From Betaproteobacteria bacterium (lineage in GTDB: Bacteria; Pseudomonadota; Gammaproteobacteria; Burkholderiales; Usitatibacteraceae), in NCBI GenBank assembly GCA_016720925.1, contig JADKJR010000016.1:16715-80714 (forward strand): 64,000 nucleotides of DNA. Reading direction: 5' to 3'. Below the pieces are notes generated by a model. The model had not been told where the DNA came from and made no database searches. It saw nothing but the letters and a program-made list of their open reading frames with translations. Shown here in pieces: positions 48,115 to 59,234 of the stretch. The number at the start of each line of letters is the position of its first letter. Position 1 is the stretch's first letter. Made by a program: the position numbers and the translations under genes.

Positions 48115-48975
48115 ATGGGAAAGAAGATGACGCATTTGGTAAAGTCCATTCTCGGGTCGTTGTGCGGCGCGGTGCTGATGATAGCGACGAACAATGCAAC
48201 CGCCCAGGGAAATCGCATTTACAGTTTCGCGGTTGTCCCGCAATACAGTGCGACGGAACTGCACAAGGAATGGACGCCGGTCCTGCAGCGCATTTCCCGC
48301 GATACCGGCATTGCTCTCGAACTGCGGATTGCCGCGTCGATTCCGAAATTTGAAGCCGAATTTCTGAAAGGCACGCCTGATTTTGCGTACATGAACCCCT
48401 ATCACGCGGTGATGGCCAAACAGGCCCACGCCTATCTGCCGATCCTGCGCGACAGCCAGCCGCTGTCTGGCATTTTGCTGGCGCGGCGGGATGGCGCCTA
48501 CCAATCCATACGCGACCTGAATGGCCAGACGATTGCATTTCCGGCGCCCAACGCGTTCGGCGCGTCGCTATACATGCGCGCATTGCTGGCCGAGGATGCC
48601 GGAATCAAGATCGAGCCGCGCTACGTCAAGACCCATTCAAACGTCTATCGGCACGTGATCCGCAAAGATGTCGCGGCGGGCGGCAGCGTGAATGCTGCAT
48701 TCAACGATGAGGTGCCCGAGGTCCGCGAGCAGTTGCGCATCATTTACCAGACACCCGAAGTGGCGTCGCATCCGGTGGTGGTGCATCCACGTGTCCCGCA
48801 TGCCGTGAGCAAAGCAATTGCCGAGATCTTTCTGGCGTTGGGCAAGGACGAGGGCGGCCGCGCGCTGTTGAAAGACATTCGCACACCCAGGCCGGTCGCC
48901 GCGAACTATGAACGCGACTATTTGCCGCTGGAGAAACTGAACATCCGGAAATACCTCATGACGGAGAAAGAATAG
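48115..48975 (+). CDS. PhnD-like periplasmic substrate-binding protein
   Basis: About 286 residues from ATG 48115; ATG 48127 is also possible. A signal peptide (SILGSLCGAVLMIATNNATA, cleavage before QGN) is followed by a phosphate/phosphonate-binding fold of the PhnD family: YSFAVVPQYSATELHKEWTP, GTPDFAYMNPYHAVMAKQA, NGQTIAFPAPNAFGASLYMR and AAGGSVNAAFNDEV. No ABC permease or ATPase is nearby. Instead it ends 4 nt before a membrane hybrid kinase with a periplasmic domain. It probably acts as the ligand-capturing partner of that kinase, which is inference from context. The roughly 290 nt upstream of it show no other gene. Confidence 0.85.
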   Translation: MGKKMTHLVKSILGSLCGAVLMIATNNATAQGNRIYSFAVVPQYSATELHKEWTPVLQRISRDTGIALELRIAASIPKFEAEFLKGTPDFAYMNPYHAVMAKQAHAYLPILRDSQPLSGILLARRDGAYQSIRDLNGQTIAFPAPNAFGASLYMRALLAEDAGIKIEPRYVKTHSNVYRHVIRKDVAAGGSVNAAFNDEVPEVREQLRIIYQTPEVASHPVVVHPRVPHAVSKAIAEIFLALGKDEGGRALLKDIRTPRPVAANYERDYLPLEKLNIRKYLMTEKE

Positions 48976-48979
48976 CGGC

Positions 48980-51900
48980 ATGGACGGATCGGCAACGATG
49001 GACAAGGATACGAATAACCAGCAGCCCCAAGCGCCACCGCCTGTCACGCCAAGGCCGCGCGGCTTGTCGCGTTGGCTGCCCCGCAGCCTGATGCATCAAC
49101 TGATGCTGCTGACGACCGTTTGCCTGCTGATTTCCATCCTGAGCTACGGTGCCTACACCGCCCGAAAGCAAACCGCCCTCGCCGCTCAGACCATCAACGC
49201 ACAAATGGCGGCGCTTGCCCAGAATCTGGCGACCATCAATGCCCATTTCATGATTACCGATGATCTGGCGGAAATAGAAGCCATCACGATGCAGACGGCG
49301 ACGGTTCCCGGGATCCATTCAGTGGTCGTGACTGACGCGGCGGGCAAGCCGATGAGCGAGATCGTCAATCGTGGCGGCCGCTGGTCAATCGGCTTCAGCA
49401 CGGAAAAATTGGCCGTACCGGCCTTTGCCAAACCTGTCACACAAATCGAGAAACAGGACGCCACCTTGTCGACGTGGCGCCGGGCGGTCGGCAGCGCCGA
49501 AATACTTTCAGCGTGGCATCCGGTCTCCGCGGGCTCGCCACTGGGATGGGTGCGCGTAAGCTACGGCCTGGAAAGTTTGCATCAAGCTGCGGTGGATATC
49601 TGGACGCAGGCGCTGCTTGCCATCGCATTGGCGGTCGGCATGACGCTTTCCCTGCTGGCGCTTCTGTTGCGCCCCCCCATGCGCGCGCTACAAGCAGCAA
49701 CGCGATTCGCGGGTGAACTGGACCATGCCCTCGGTGCAAAAATTCAAGTCTCCACCGGCGCCGCCGAAATCATGGCGCTCGACAATGCATTGAACATCGT
49801 GTCAACGCGCCTCCTTGCCCAGAACACGGACTTGAACAATCAAAAATTCGCGCTTGACCAGCATGCGATTGTCAGCATCACCGATCTCGACGGAAATATC
49901 ACCTACGCCAATGATCGATTCTGCGAAATCAGCGGCTATTCACGCGCTGAATTGATGGGCAAGAACCACCGCATCGTCAAATCAGGCTTTCACCCGGCCG
50001 AACTTTTTACCGAGCTCTGGCACACCATTTCTACCGGCAATGTCTGGCACGGCGAGATCAAGAACCGCAAGAAGGACGGCAGCCCTTACTGGGTCGATGC
50101 CACCATCGTGCCGTTACCGGGTGCCGACGGGCTGCCACGTCAATACATCGGTATTCGTACCGATATCACCGCCAGCAAAAATGCCGGACGCGAGTTGGCG
50201 CGCGAACGCCAACGGCTGGACAACATCATTGAAGGCACCAACGTCGGCACATGGGAATGGAACCTCGAGACCGGCGAGACCATCCTGAATGAACGTTGGG
50301 CACAGATCGTCGGCTACACGCTGGCCGAACTGGGCGCTACCACCATTGACACCTGGATGGCGCGGGCGCACCCGGATGACGTAAGTCAGGTCCGAGAACG
50401 GATTGCGCGGCATTTCCGCGGCGAAACACCGGCGCTGGAATGTGAATTTCGCGTGCGGCACAAGAACGGTCACTGGGTCTGGGTATTGACGCGTGGCAAG
50501 ATCATCGGCCGCCGCAACGATGGCGGGCTGCACTGGATGGCGGGCACGCACATGGACATCAGCGAGCGCAAGCAGGCCGAGGCGGAAATCCAGCGTAGCG
50601 CGCAGCTGTTGCGCGGTTCGATCAATGCACTGGACGATGCTTTCGCGCTGTTCGACCCCGAGGACCGGCTGGTGCTGTGTAACCAGCGTTACCGGGATCT
50701 TTACGAAGACAGCGCCGACATGATCGTGCCGGGCAACAGCTTTGAGCATATTGTCCGTACCGGCGCCGAGCGCGGCCAATATGCGGAAGCCATCGGGCGC
50801 ATTGATGAGTGGGTTGCCGAGCGCCTGGCGCTCCACCGCCAACCCTCGTCGCAGCTGATACAACGGTTCAGCGATGGGCGGGTGTTGCGCGTGGTCGAGC
50901 GCAAAATGGCTGACGGGCATACGGTCGGCTTTCGCATCGACATCACCGAACTGGTGCGCGCCACCGAGGCCGCACAGGCGGCGTCACAGGCGAAGAGCCA
51001 GTTCCTGGCCAACATGAGCCACGAAATCCGCACGCCAATGAATGCGATCCTCGGCATGCTTGCTCTGCTGCGCAAGACGGAACTTTCATCGCGTCAGGCC
51101 GATTACGCCGGTAAAACCGAAGGCGCCGCGCGATCCCTCCTCGGCCTGCTGAACGAGATACTGGATTTTTCCAAGGTCGAGGCGGGCAAGATGACGCTCG
51201 ACCCGCATCCATTCCGCATCGACCAGTTGCTGCGCGACTTGTCGGTCATCCTCTCGGCGAACGTCGGACCGAAAAAAGTCGAGGTGCTGTTCGATATCGA
51301 TCCGGCGCTGCCTCACGATTTGGTTGGCGATGCGATGCGGTTGCAGCAGGTGCTGATCAATCTGAGTGGCAATGCCATCAAGTTCACCGCAGAAGGCGAG
51401 GTGGTGGTGTCGATAACAGTCCTGCATCAGGATGTGAATTCCGTCACGCTGGAGATCGCCGTGCGCGACACCGGCATCGGCATCGCGCCGGAGAACCAGG
51501 CTCGCATCTTCAGCGGATTCTCGCAGGCCGAGGCGTCCACCACCCGGCGCTTTGGTGGTACCGGTCTCGGTGTTGCTATCAGCCAGCGCCTGGTGGCGCT
51601 GATGGGGGGCGAGCTCAAACTCGAGAGCGCGCTCGGTAAAGGCAGCCGCTTTCATTTTTGTGTCACGTTGCCGCTGGCGGCCGCTTCCTCGGAGCATGCA
51701 ACGGACAAGGCGCCCTCACCCGCATCGATGCGCGCACTCGTCGTCGACGACAACCCTACCGCCTGTGCCGTGCTGGCACGCATGGGCCGATCGCTCGGCT
51801 GGACAATTGATATTGCCCATAGCGGCGAACAGGCGCTGGAAATGCTGCAATCGCAGACCGCGGCCGACATTGCCTGCCAGATGGTGTTCATGGATTGGCA

Positions 51901-53023
51901 GATGTCGGGGATGGATGGTTGGGAAACCTGCCGGCGCATTCGCGCGCTCGGGCCGCGCGGCGCGACGCCCATCGTGGTGATGGTCACGGCGCATGGCCAC
52001 GAGATGCTCGCGCAGCGCAGCGAGACAGAACAGGCGCTGCTAGATGGCTTCCTGGTCAAGCCGGTTACCGCATCGATGCTGTTCGATGCGGTAACCGATG
52101 CTCGCGCCCGCCTTGAGGGTCCGCACCCTCATTCGGCCTCCCATGCGCCGCCACGCACGCATGGCGCGCGGCGCGCCACCGCCGAAGCGCGGCGCCTGGC
52201 GGGGATACGCATTCTCGTTGCGGAGGACAACCTCATTAACCAGCAAGTTGCGCGCGAATTGCTTGAAGGTGAAGGCGCGCTGGTACAGATTGCCAACCAC
52301 GGACAGGAGGCGATCGAGGCGCTTGCCGCCGCACAGCCAATGTTCGATGCCGTGCTGATGGATCTGCAGATGCCGGTGATGGATGGCTTCACCGCGACCA
52401 GCCGGATCCGTCAGGACCTCGGGCTACAGGCCTTGCCCATCATCGCGATGACCGCCAACGCCATGTCCTCCGATCGCGAGGCGTGCCTGGCCGCCGGCAT
52501 GAACGACCACGTCGGCAAACCCTTTGACCTGAGCCACTTGGTGCGCGTGCTGAGTAAGCACACAGGCCGTCAGGACCGGCCAGACGATGCCGCCACCGTG
52601 GCTGCCGGACCAACCGCCCTTCCAATGAACGTGAATGCAGCCGCCATCGCCGTGGGCGTGGATATCGCTGCCGCGCTTGACCGTATCGAGGACAATCGGG
52701 AGCTCTATCATGACCTGCTGCGCATCTTTGTTCAGGATCTGGCTGATATGCCCTCCCAGCTCTCCTCTCTCGTTTCGCAGGGCGATGATGAAGCGGTCCT
52801 CCGCATTTTGCACACGCTCAAGGGCGTGGCTGCGACGCTTGGCGCGTCGACACTCACATCCTCGGCTGTCTTGTATGAGGATCTATTCAAGTCCGGCCCC
52901 ACGCGCACCGAAGCGGTCGCGGCCATGAAACGTGCCACCGCTGACATCACTGCTGCGGGCGTGAACCTTGCGGCACTATTGCACTTGCTGGAGATTGAAG
53001 AGGATTCCTGCGCATCCCAATGA
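48980..53023 (+). CDS. Large hybrid histidine kinase: TM-TM-PAS x3-HisKA-HATPase-REC-REC-Hpt
   Basis: Intact, 1347 residues. TM1 (about 38-60), periplasmic domain (about 61-208), TM2 (about 210-232), HAMP-like linker, PAS1 (ITDLDGNITYANDRFCEISG), PAS2 (NVGTWEWNLETGETILNERW), a PAS-like third unit (ALDDAFALFDPEDRLVLCNQ), HisKA with H681 (NMSHEIRTPMNAI), HATPase (NLSGNAIKFTAEGE, DTGIGIAPE, RRFGGTGLGVAIS), receiver 1 (D972 in FMDWQMSGMDG), receiver 2 (D1128 in VLMDLQMPVMDG) and Hpt (H1278 in LHTLKGVAATLGA). A complete internal phosphorelay is therefore present. It starts 4 nt after the PhnD-like gene. Its kinase core is nearly identical to the next gene. Confidence 0.95.
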   Translation: MDGSATMDKDTNNQQPQAPPPVTPRPRGLSRWLPRSLMHQLMLLTTVCLLISILSYGAYTARKQTALAAQTINAQMAALAQNLATINAHFMITDDLAEIEAITMQTATVPGIHSVVVTDAAGKPMSEIVNRGGRWSIGFSTEKLAVPAFAKPVTQIEKQDATLSTWRRAVGSAEILSAWHPVSAGSPLGWVRVSYGLESLHQAAVDIWTQALLAIALAVGMTLSLLALLLRPPMRALQAATRFAGELDHALGAKIQVSTGAAEIMALDNALNIVSTRLLAQNTDLNNQKFALDQHAIVSITDLDGNITYANDRFCEISGYSRAELMGKNHRIVKSGFHPAELFTELWHTISTGNVWHGEIKNRKKDGSPYWVDATIVPLPGADGLPRQYIGIRTDITASKNAGRELARERQRLDNIIEGTNVGTWEWNLETGETILNERWAQIVGYTLAELGATTIDTWMARAHPDDVSQVRERIARHFRGETPALECEFRVRHKNGHWVWVLTRGKIIGRRNDGGLHWMAGTHMDISERKQAEAEIQRSAQLLRGSINALDDAFALFDPEDRLVLCNQRYRDLYEDSADMIVPGNSFEHIVRTGAERGQYAEAIGRIDEWVAERLALHRQPSSQLIQRFSDGRVLRVVERKMADGHTVGFRIDITELVRATEAAQAASQAKSQFLANMSHEIRTPMNAILGMLALLRKTELSSRQADYAGKTEGAARSLLGLLNEILDFSKVEAGKMTLDPHPFRIDQLLRDLSVILSANVGPKKVEVLFDIDPALPHDLVGDAMRLQQVLINLSGNAIKFTAEGEVVVSITVLHQDVNSVTLEIAVRDTGIGIAPENQARIFSGFSQAEASTTRRFGGTGLGVAISQRLVALMGGELKLESALGKGSRFHFCVTLPLAAASSEHATDKAPSPASMRALVVDDNPTACAVLARMGRSLGWTIDIAHSGEQALEMLQSQTAADIACQMVFMDWQMSGMDGWETCRRIRALGPRGATPIVVMVTAHGHEMLAQRSETEQALLDGFLVKPVTASMLFDAVTDARARLEGPHPHSASHAPPRTHGARRATAEARRLAGIRILVAEDNLINQQVARELLEGEGALVQIANHGQEAIEALAAAQPMFDAVLMDLQMPVMDGFTATSRIRQDLGLQALPIIAMTANAMSSDREACLAAGMNDHVGKPFDLSHLVRVLSKHTGRQDRPDDAATVAAGPTALPMNVNAAAIAVGVDIAAALDRIEDNRELYHDLLRIFVQDLADMPSQLSSLVSQGDDEAVLRILHTLKGVAATLGASTLTSSAVLYEDLFKSGPTRTEAVAAMKRATADITAAGVNLAALLHLLEIEEDSCASQ

Positions 53024-53272
53024 AATGAAAAAGTGCGGGCAAGCCGAACCTTTCTGCTGACGGCGCGCATGCCTGTGTAGATCTCATTGTTCTTTGCCAA
53101 CCCGCAGCCGGCGCTTACCGATGCAAGGCTTGCAGGGTATCGGCTGAGTTAGCCGGTATTCACCCGCTTTTTTCAGGCATTGTTCGGCTCCCGTGCTGAG
53201 CATACTTAATTCAGTTCTTTCACTGCGGGCCGGGAAGTCATCCGTACCCGTTCGAGAGGGGAATTCAACAAC

Positions 53273-56200
53273 ATGCTGTGGCGCAAATACGATTGGACCG
53301 CGGCAACTGCGATTCCGGCAGTCGTGTTCCTGCTCGGGTTATGCATTTCCGCCACAGCGGGCTGGTGGGTAAAGCGCGACATCGATACAAAGTCCGAGGC
53401 CACGTTTCAACACAGCGTGGACCGCGTCTCCGCGGAAATATCGCGACGCTTTCGGCAGCCGCTCTATGGGCTGCAAGGTGCAAAGGGCATGTATGCCGCC
53501 AACTCGCAAATCACGCGCGCACAATTTCGCGCCTATGTCGACTCGCGTGATCTGGCGCGTGAGTTCCCCGGCGTAAACGGTTTCGGTTTCATCAAGCGCG
53601 TTCCGCGCACGGATCTGGACGCGTTCCTTGCCGCCGAAAGAGCCGACGACGCGCCGCAGTTCGCTATCCGCCGGCTCGGCAACGAGAACATGCTGGTCCC
53701 CAAGGATCTATACATCATCAAGTTCATCGAGCCTCTCGGCCACAATTTTGCCGCCTTTGGGCTCGATCTGGGGTCCGAGCGCCTGCGGCGAGCCGGCATT
53801 GAACAAGCCATCGAGACCGGTGACCCCACGCTCAGCGCGCCGATCACACTGGTGCAGGATGAACGGCGCGGCGCGGGATTCCTGTTATTCGTGCCGGTGT
53901 TTCGGCACGGCACGGACCCAACGACAGCCAGCCAACGGCGGTCGGCGTTGATCGGTCTGTTATACGCCCCGATGTTCGCGGCGGATTTGCTGCGTGGCAT
54001 CGCCGATGTCGACGCAGAATTAGCGGATTTCGAACTGTACGACGTTACCGGCACCGCCGGCTCGGTACCGGCGAGCCAGCGCGTTTTCGATTCCTTCAAC
54101 AGCGCCAGTCATCCCGGCCATATCATCGCAACGCCGCTCCACAGCCGCTTCCAGGCGATGCGCAATGTGGAGTTGCCTGGTCGTGACCTCAAGCTGCGGG
54201 TGCGCAGCACACCGCAGTTTGACGCGACCATTTCAGGCTCGCCTCCTTGGTTGCTGTTCGCGGGAGGCGCACTGATCAGCGCCATGCTCGCCATGTTGCT
54301 GCGAAAACAAGCGTCCGGCCGCCATCGCGCCGAGGTATTTGCGCAGCACATGACCACCGATCTCGAACGCCTCGCACAGGTGGCCAAGCACACCTCGAAT
54401 GCGGTGCTGATCACCGACCGTGAGTTGCGCATCACCTGGGTCAACGAGGGCTTCAATCGTATCTACACGCAATTCAACGGCCGTGCACCCGGTGATATGT
54501 CGGGCAAAACTCTCAACGAACTCCTCAAGCTCACCAGCGGCAAAATCGAGCCGGCCATGTTGAAGACGCTGGCCAATGCGATTGCCAGCGGCGCCTGCTG
54601 CCGTATCGAGATTTCCCACCGCGCGGAAGGTGGCTGCGAGCACTGGCTCGATGTCGAGCTACAACCGCTACATGATTCCCGTGGCGAACTGACCGGCTAC
54701 ATGGAGATCGGCAGCGACATCACCGAACGCAAACGCGCAGACATTGAACTGCGCAAGTTGTCGCGCGCGATCGAGCAAAGCCCGGCCTCTATCGTCATTA
54801 CCGACCGCGCTGGATTGATCGACTATGTAAATCCCCGCTTTGAACAGGTATCGGGTTACCCAAAAGCCGAAGTGATCGGCCGGAATCCTCGCATTCTCCA
54901 GTCCGGGCGCACGGCGCCGGCGGTCTACAAGGAACTTTGGGCGGCGATTTCGGCCGGCGAAGAATGGCGCGGCGAGCTTTGCAACCGTCGCAGGAACGGC
55001 GAGCCGTATTGGGAAATTGCCGCGATCTCGGGTGTCAGGGGGGAAAACGGCGAGATTGAGCACTACATCGCCGTAAAGGAGGACATCACTGATCGCAGGC
55101 AGGCGGAGATGGAATCACGCCACCAAAGCGAGGTGATGAGCAGTGTGCTGGAGAACCTTCCTTGCGGCTTGAGCGTGTTCAACGCCGACCTGCGCCTGGT
55201 CGCCGAGAACGCTAAATTCCGGCACATCCTCGACCTGCCGGACACGCTGTTCGACGTGGCGCTTCCCGATTTCGAGGACATCATTCGCTTCAGCGCCGCG
55301 CGCGGCGAGTACGGCACGGATGACATCGAAGCCACGGTGAAGGCGATCGTCGACCGTGCGCGGCTGCCATCGGTACCATACCAGTTTGAACGCATCGGTC
55401 CGACCGGTACGCCGCTGGAAATCCGTGGCAGCCCGATGCCAGGTGGCGGCTTCGTGACCACCTATACCGATATCAGCGCTCGCCGCCAGGCAGAGACCGA
55501 AGTCAAGCGCAGCACCGAGCTGTTGCGCGGCGCCATCGACGCCATCGACGAGGCATTCGTGCTGTTTGATCCCGATGACCGGCTGGTTTTTTGCAACGAC
55601 AAATATCGACATATTTTCGGCTCAATGGCGGAACCGATCGTGCCGGGAATGTCTTTCGAGGATGTCCTGAGAAGATATGCGGAGCACTACGAGTGCCCGG
55701 CGCACAGTACGTCGGTCGATGAATGGGTGGCCGAGCGCAAGGCCGCGCATAATACAGGCGACACCACGGTGGTGCAGCGCCTGAACGACGGCCGCAGCCT
55801 GCGTATTGTCGAGCGCAGGATGCCCGACGGCCACATCGTCGGTTTTCGCATCGATATCACGGAGCTGGTACGTGCGACCGAGGCCGCGCAGGAAGCCAAA
55901 GCCATTGCCGAGGCCGCCACCATCGCCAAGAGCCAATTCCTCGCCAACATGAGCCACGAAATCCGCACGCCGATGAACGCGATCCTCGGCATGCTTGCGC
56001 TGCTGCGCAAGACCGAGCTCACCAACCGCCAGGCAGACTACGCCGCCAAGACCGAGGGCGCCGCGCGCGCGCTACTGGGACTGCTCAACGATATCCTGGA
56101 CTTTTCGAAGGTCGAAGCCGGCAAGATGACGCTCGACCCGCATCCGTTTCGCATCGACCAGTTGCTGCGCGACCTGTCGGTCATTCTCTCTGCCAACATC

Positions 56201-58155
56201 GGCCCGAAAAATGTCGAAGTACTGTTCGACATCGATCCGGCGCTGCCGCGGCATCTTGTCGGCGATGCGATGCGATTGCAGCAGGTACTGATCAACCTGA
56301 GCGGCAATGCCATCAAGTTCACCGCCGAAGGTGAAGTGGTGGTGTCATTGAAAGTTGCGAATCTGGAAGCAAACGCGGTGACACTCGAAATTTCCGTGCG
56401 CGACACCGGCATCGGCATCGCCCGGAAAACCAGACACGCATTTTCAGCGGCTTCACGCAGGCGGAGGCCTCAACCACCCGCCGTTTTGGCGGAAGCGGCC
56501 TGGGGGTGGCCATCAGTCAACGCCTGGTGGCGCTGATGGGTGGCGAACTCAAGCTCGAAAGCACACCAGGCAAAGGCAGCCGCTTTCACTTTTTGCGTCG
56601 CCCTGCCGGTCGCACCCGAACCCGCGGACGAAGGTGCGGTCGCTACGGCGCCTGCTGCCTCCGCTACGCGCGCTTGTCGTTGACGACAACCCAACCGCTT
56701 GCGAGGTACTGGATCGCATGGCCCGCTCACTCGGCTGGACAGTGGACGTCGCCGCCAGCGGTGAACAGGCGCTTGATATTTTGCGGACAAAAAATGCAAC
56801 CGGCATCCATTACCAGGTCGTGTTTGTTGATTGGCAGATGCCGGGATTGGACGGCTGGGAAACGAGCCAGCGCATTCACCAGCTCGGATTGACCGGCGCG
56901 GTCCCGGTGGTGGTGATGGTCACCGCCCATGGCCGCGAGATGCTTGCGCAGCGCAGTGAAGCCGAACAAACGCTGCTCGACGGCTACCTTGTCAAGCCGG
57001 TCACCGCCTCCATGCTGTTCGATGCCGTGGTCGATGCGCGATCCGGCCACGCGCACCCGCATCCGTCGCAACGTGGCAGTTCCGCCACGGGCACACGGCT
57101 GGCAGGCATGTATTTACTTGTGGCCGAGGATAACCTTAATAACCAGCAAGTTGCACGCGAATTGCTGGAAAGCGAAGGCGCGACGGTGCAGATCGCCAAT
57201 GACGGCCGGGAAGCGGTCGAGGCGGTTGCCGCCGCCCAACCGCCATTCGATATCGTACTGATGGATCTGCAGATGCCAGTAATGGATGGTTTTACCGCGA
57301 CCAGCCGGATTCGTCAGGACCTTGGTCAACATGCCATTCCCATCATTGCAATGACCGCCAACGTCATGGCATCCGATCGCGCAGCTTGTCTGGCGGCCGG
57401 CATGAACGACCATGTCGGCAAGCCCTTCGATCTGAACCACCTGGTGCGCGTGCTGAGGAAGTACACCGGCCAGCCTGAGTGGCCAGAGCTCAAGTTGGGC
57501 GTACCCGAACTTGCGTTGCCGGCAGTGGTCATCGACGCGGCCATCACCGCGGATGTGGACATTGCGGTTGCGTTAAAACGGATCGACCGCAATCTGGGAC
57601 TCTATCAGCGGATGCTGCGCACGTTCATCAAGGACTTGTCCGGCATGCCCTCTCAGCTTTCAGAACATGTGGCACGAAACGAATCCGAGTCCGCCATTCG
57701 GCTGCTGCACACACTGAAAGGTTTGGCGGCCACGCTGGGTGCGACGGCACTCGCAGGCGTTGCGGCAAGGGGCGAAAAGCAACTGGCCGCGAGCACCGCA
57801 CCCGGAGGCCGCCGCGATCGCGCAACAGGCATCGGATGCTATCCGCGCGGCGAACCCCAGCCTTGAAGTACTCTTGCAGGCATTGCAAGTCACGGATTCG
57901 CCGCCCGCCACGACAGCAACAACACCTCTCGACGTCGACACCGCGCTGATCGCACTGCACTCGATGCACGAGCAATTGCGCAACGCCGACATGGCGGCGA
58001 CGGATTCGATGGCCGCATTGCAGCGGCAATTTGGCAGTAACTTGTGCGCGCAACTGCGCCCCATGGAAGACGCGGTGGGCGCGCTCGACTTCGATGGTGC
58101 TCTACGGTTTTGTAAAGAACTCATCAATGAACTCAAACAGGGCCAGCCCGCATGA
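53273..58155 (+). pseudogene. CHASE-PAS hybrid histidine kinase, four frameshifts
   Basis: Restored length about 1626 residues. TM1 (AVVFLLGLCISATAGWWV), extracellular CHASE domain (QPLYGLQGAKGMYAANSQIT, FPGVNGFGFIKRVPR), TM2 (SPPWLLFAGGALISAMLAML), several PAS units, HisKA (NMSHEIRTPMNAILGMLAL), HATPase, two receivers (FVDWQMPGLDG, VLMDLQMPVMDG) and an Hpt (LLHTLKGLAATLGA). Frame breaks: about 56422 (one C missing in IGIAPENQ), about 56590 (one extra T in CACTTTTTGC), about 56665, and about 57801 (one extra G in CCCGGAGGCC). The last part, to 58155, overlaps the next gene by 4 nt. It is a paralogue of the gene at 48980, with the same late domain order. Confidence 0.85.
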
Positions 58156-59234
58156 GTGCGCTCGCGCCCGGTGAAATGAATTTCATCTCCGGCTTCGCCG
58201 TCCAGCCGCCGCGCCGGCCGCGGATATTGGTGGTGGACGACCAGCCCGTCAACATCCAGACGCTCTATCAGGCGTTCTCCGCCGACCATCAGGTGCTGAT
58301 GGCCACCGGTGGCGAGCAGGCGCTCGCGCTCTGCGCAAGCCACCAGCCCGACCTGGTGCTGCTGGATGTGATGATGCCCGGCATGGACGGCTATGAGGTC
58401 TGCCGCCGGCTCAAGGCCGATGCGGCGACGCGCGACATTCCTGTGATCTTTGTGACCGCCCACAACGATGAAGCGGCCGAGACACGCGGCCTTGAACTCG
58501 GCGCGGTGGATTTCATCTCCAAGCCAATCAACCCGAATATCGTGCGCGCGCGGGCCAAGACTCACCTGACACTAAAGGCGCAAGCGGATCTGCTGCGTCA
58601 ATGGGTGTACATCGACGGCCTCACGGGCGTGCACAACCGGCGCCACTTCGATGAACGGCTGGCCGCCGAGTGGGGACGGGCCGTGCGCAATAACACCGCG
58701 CTCAGCGTCGTGCTGCTGGATGTGGACTACTTCAAACGCTACAACGACCGTTATGGCCATCAGGCTGGCGATGAATGCCTGCGCAAGATTGCCGCCACCC
58801 TGAAGGAAGGCCTCCGGCGGCCCACCGATCTGGTCGCTCGCTATGGAGGCGAAGAATTCGTTTGCCTGTTGCCGGATACCGATCCGCGCGGCGCGATTCA
58901 ACTCGCCGAGCGGCTCGGGCAACAAGTATTTGCACGGCAGATCGAGCACGCCGACTCGTCGGTCGCGCCGGTGGTCACCGTGAGTCTGGGTGTCTGCTGC
59001 AAGAGTGACGTCGCAGTCGGCAGCGCGGCGGCACTCCTGCGCGGCGCCGATGCGCAGCTCTACATAGCCAAGGAGCGCGGACGGAACCGGACGTGTTGGG
59101 CCGAGCTGAATTCGCCGCAAACTCTGTGTGCGCCGCACGACCCGGCAACCGAAGAGGACATTGTCAAGTCGATTTCGACGGGACAGACTGTGCCAGCCGC
59201 GCAAACGCCTCACATAAATCTTCCACCGCATTAG
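58152..59234 (+). CDS. Response-regulator diguanylate cyclase (REC-GGDEF)
   Basis: A 360-residue protein. Receiver (about 18-140; phospho-acceptor in LVLLDVMMPGMDG; Lys in DFISKPINPNIV) and GGDEF domain (about 150-320) with YGGEEFVCLLP and an inhibitory RPTD five residues before it. It should make c-di-GMP when phosphorylated, and the upstream phosphorelay (Hpt end overlapping by 4 nt, ATGA) is the natural donor. Its last 71 nt overlap the 3' end of the convergent kinase gene. Confidence 0.94.
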   Translation: MSALAPGEMNFISGFAVQPPRRPRILVVDDQPVNIQTLYQAFSADHQVLMATGGEQALALCASHQPDLVLLDVMMPGMDGYEVCRRLKADAATRDIPVIFVTAHNDEAAETRGLELGAVDFISKPINPNIVRARAKTHLTLKAQADLLRQWVYIDGLTGVHNRRHFDERLAAEWGRAVRNNTALSVVLLDVDYFKRYNDRYGHQAGDECLRKIAATLKEGLRRPTDLVARYGGEEFVCLLPDTDPRGAIQLAERLGQQVFARQIEHADSSVAPVVTVSLGVCCKSDVAVGSAAALLRGADAQLYIAKERGRNRTCWAELNSPQTLCAPHDPATEEDIVKSISTGQTVPAAQTPHINLPPH

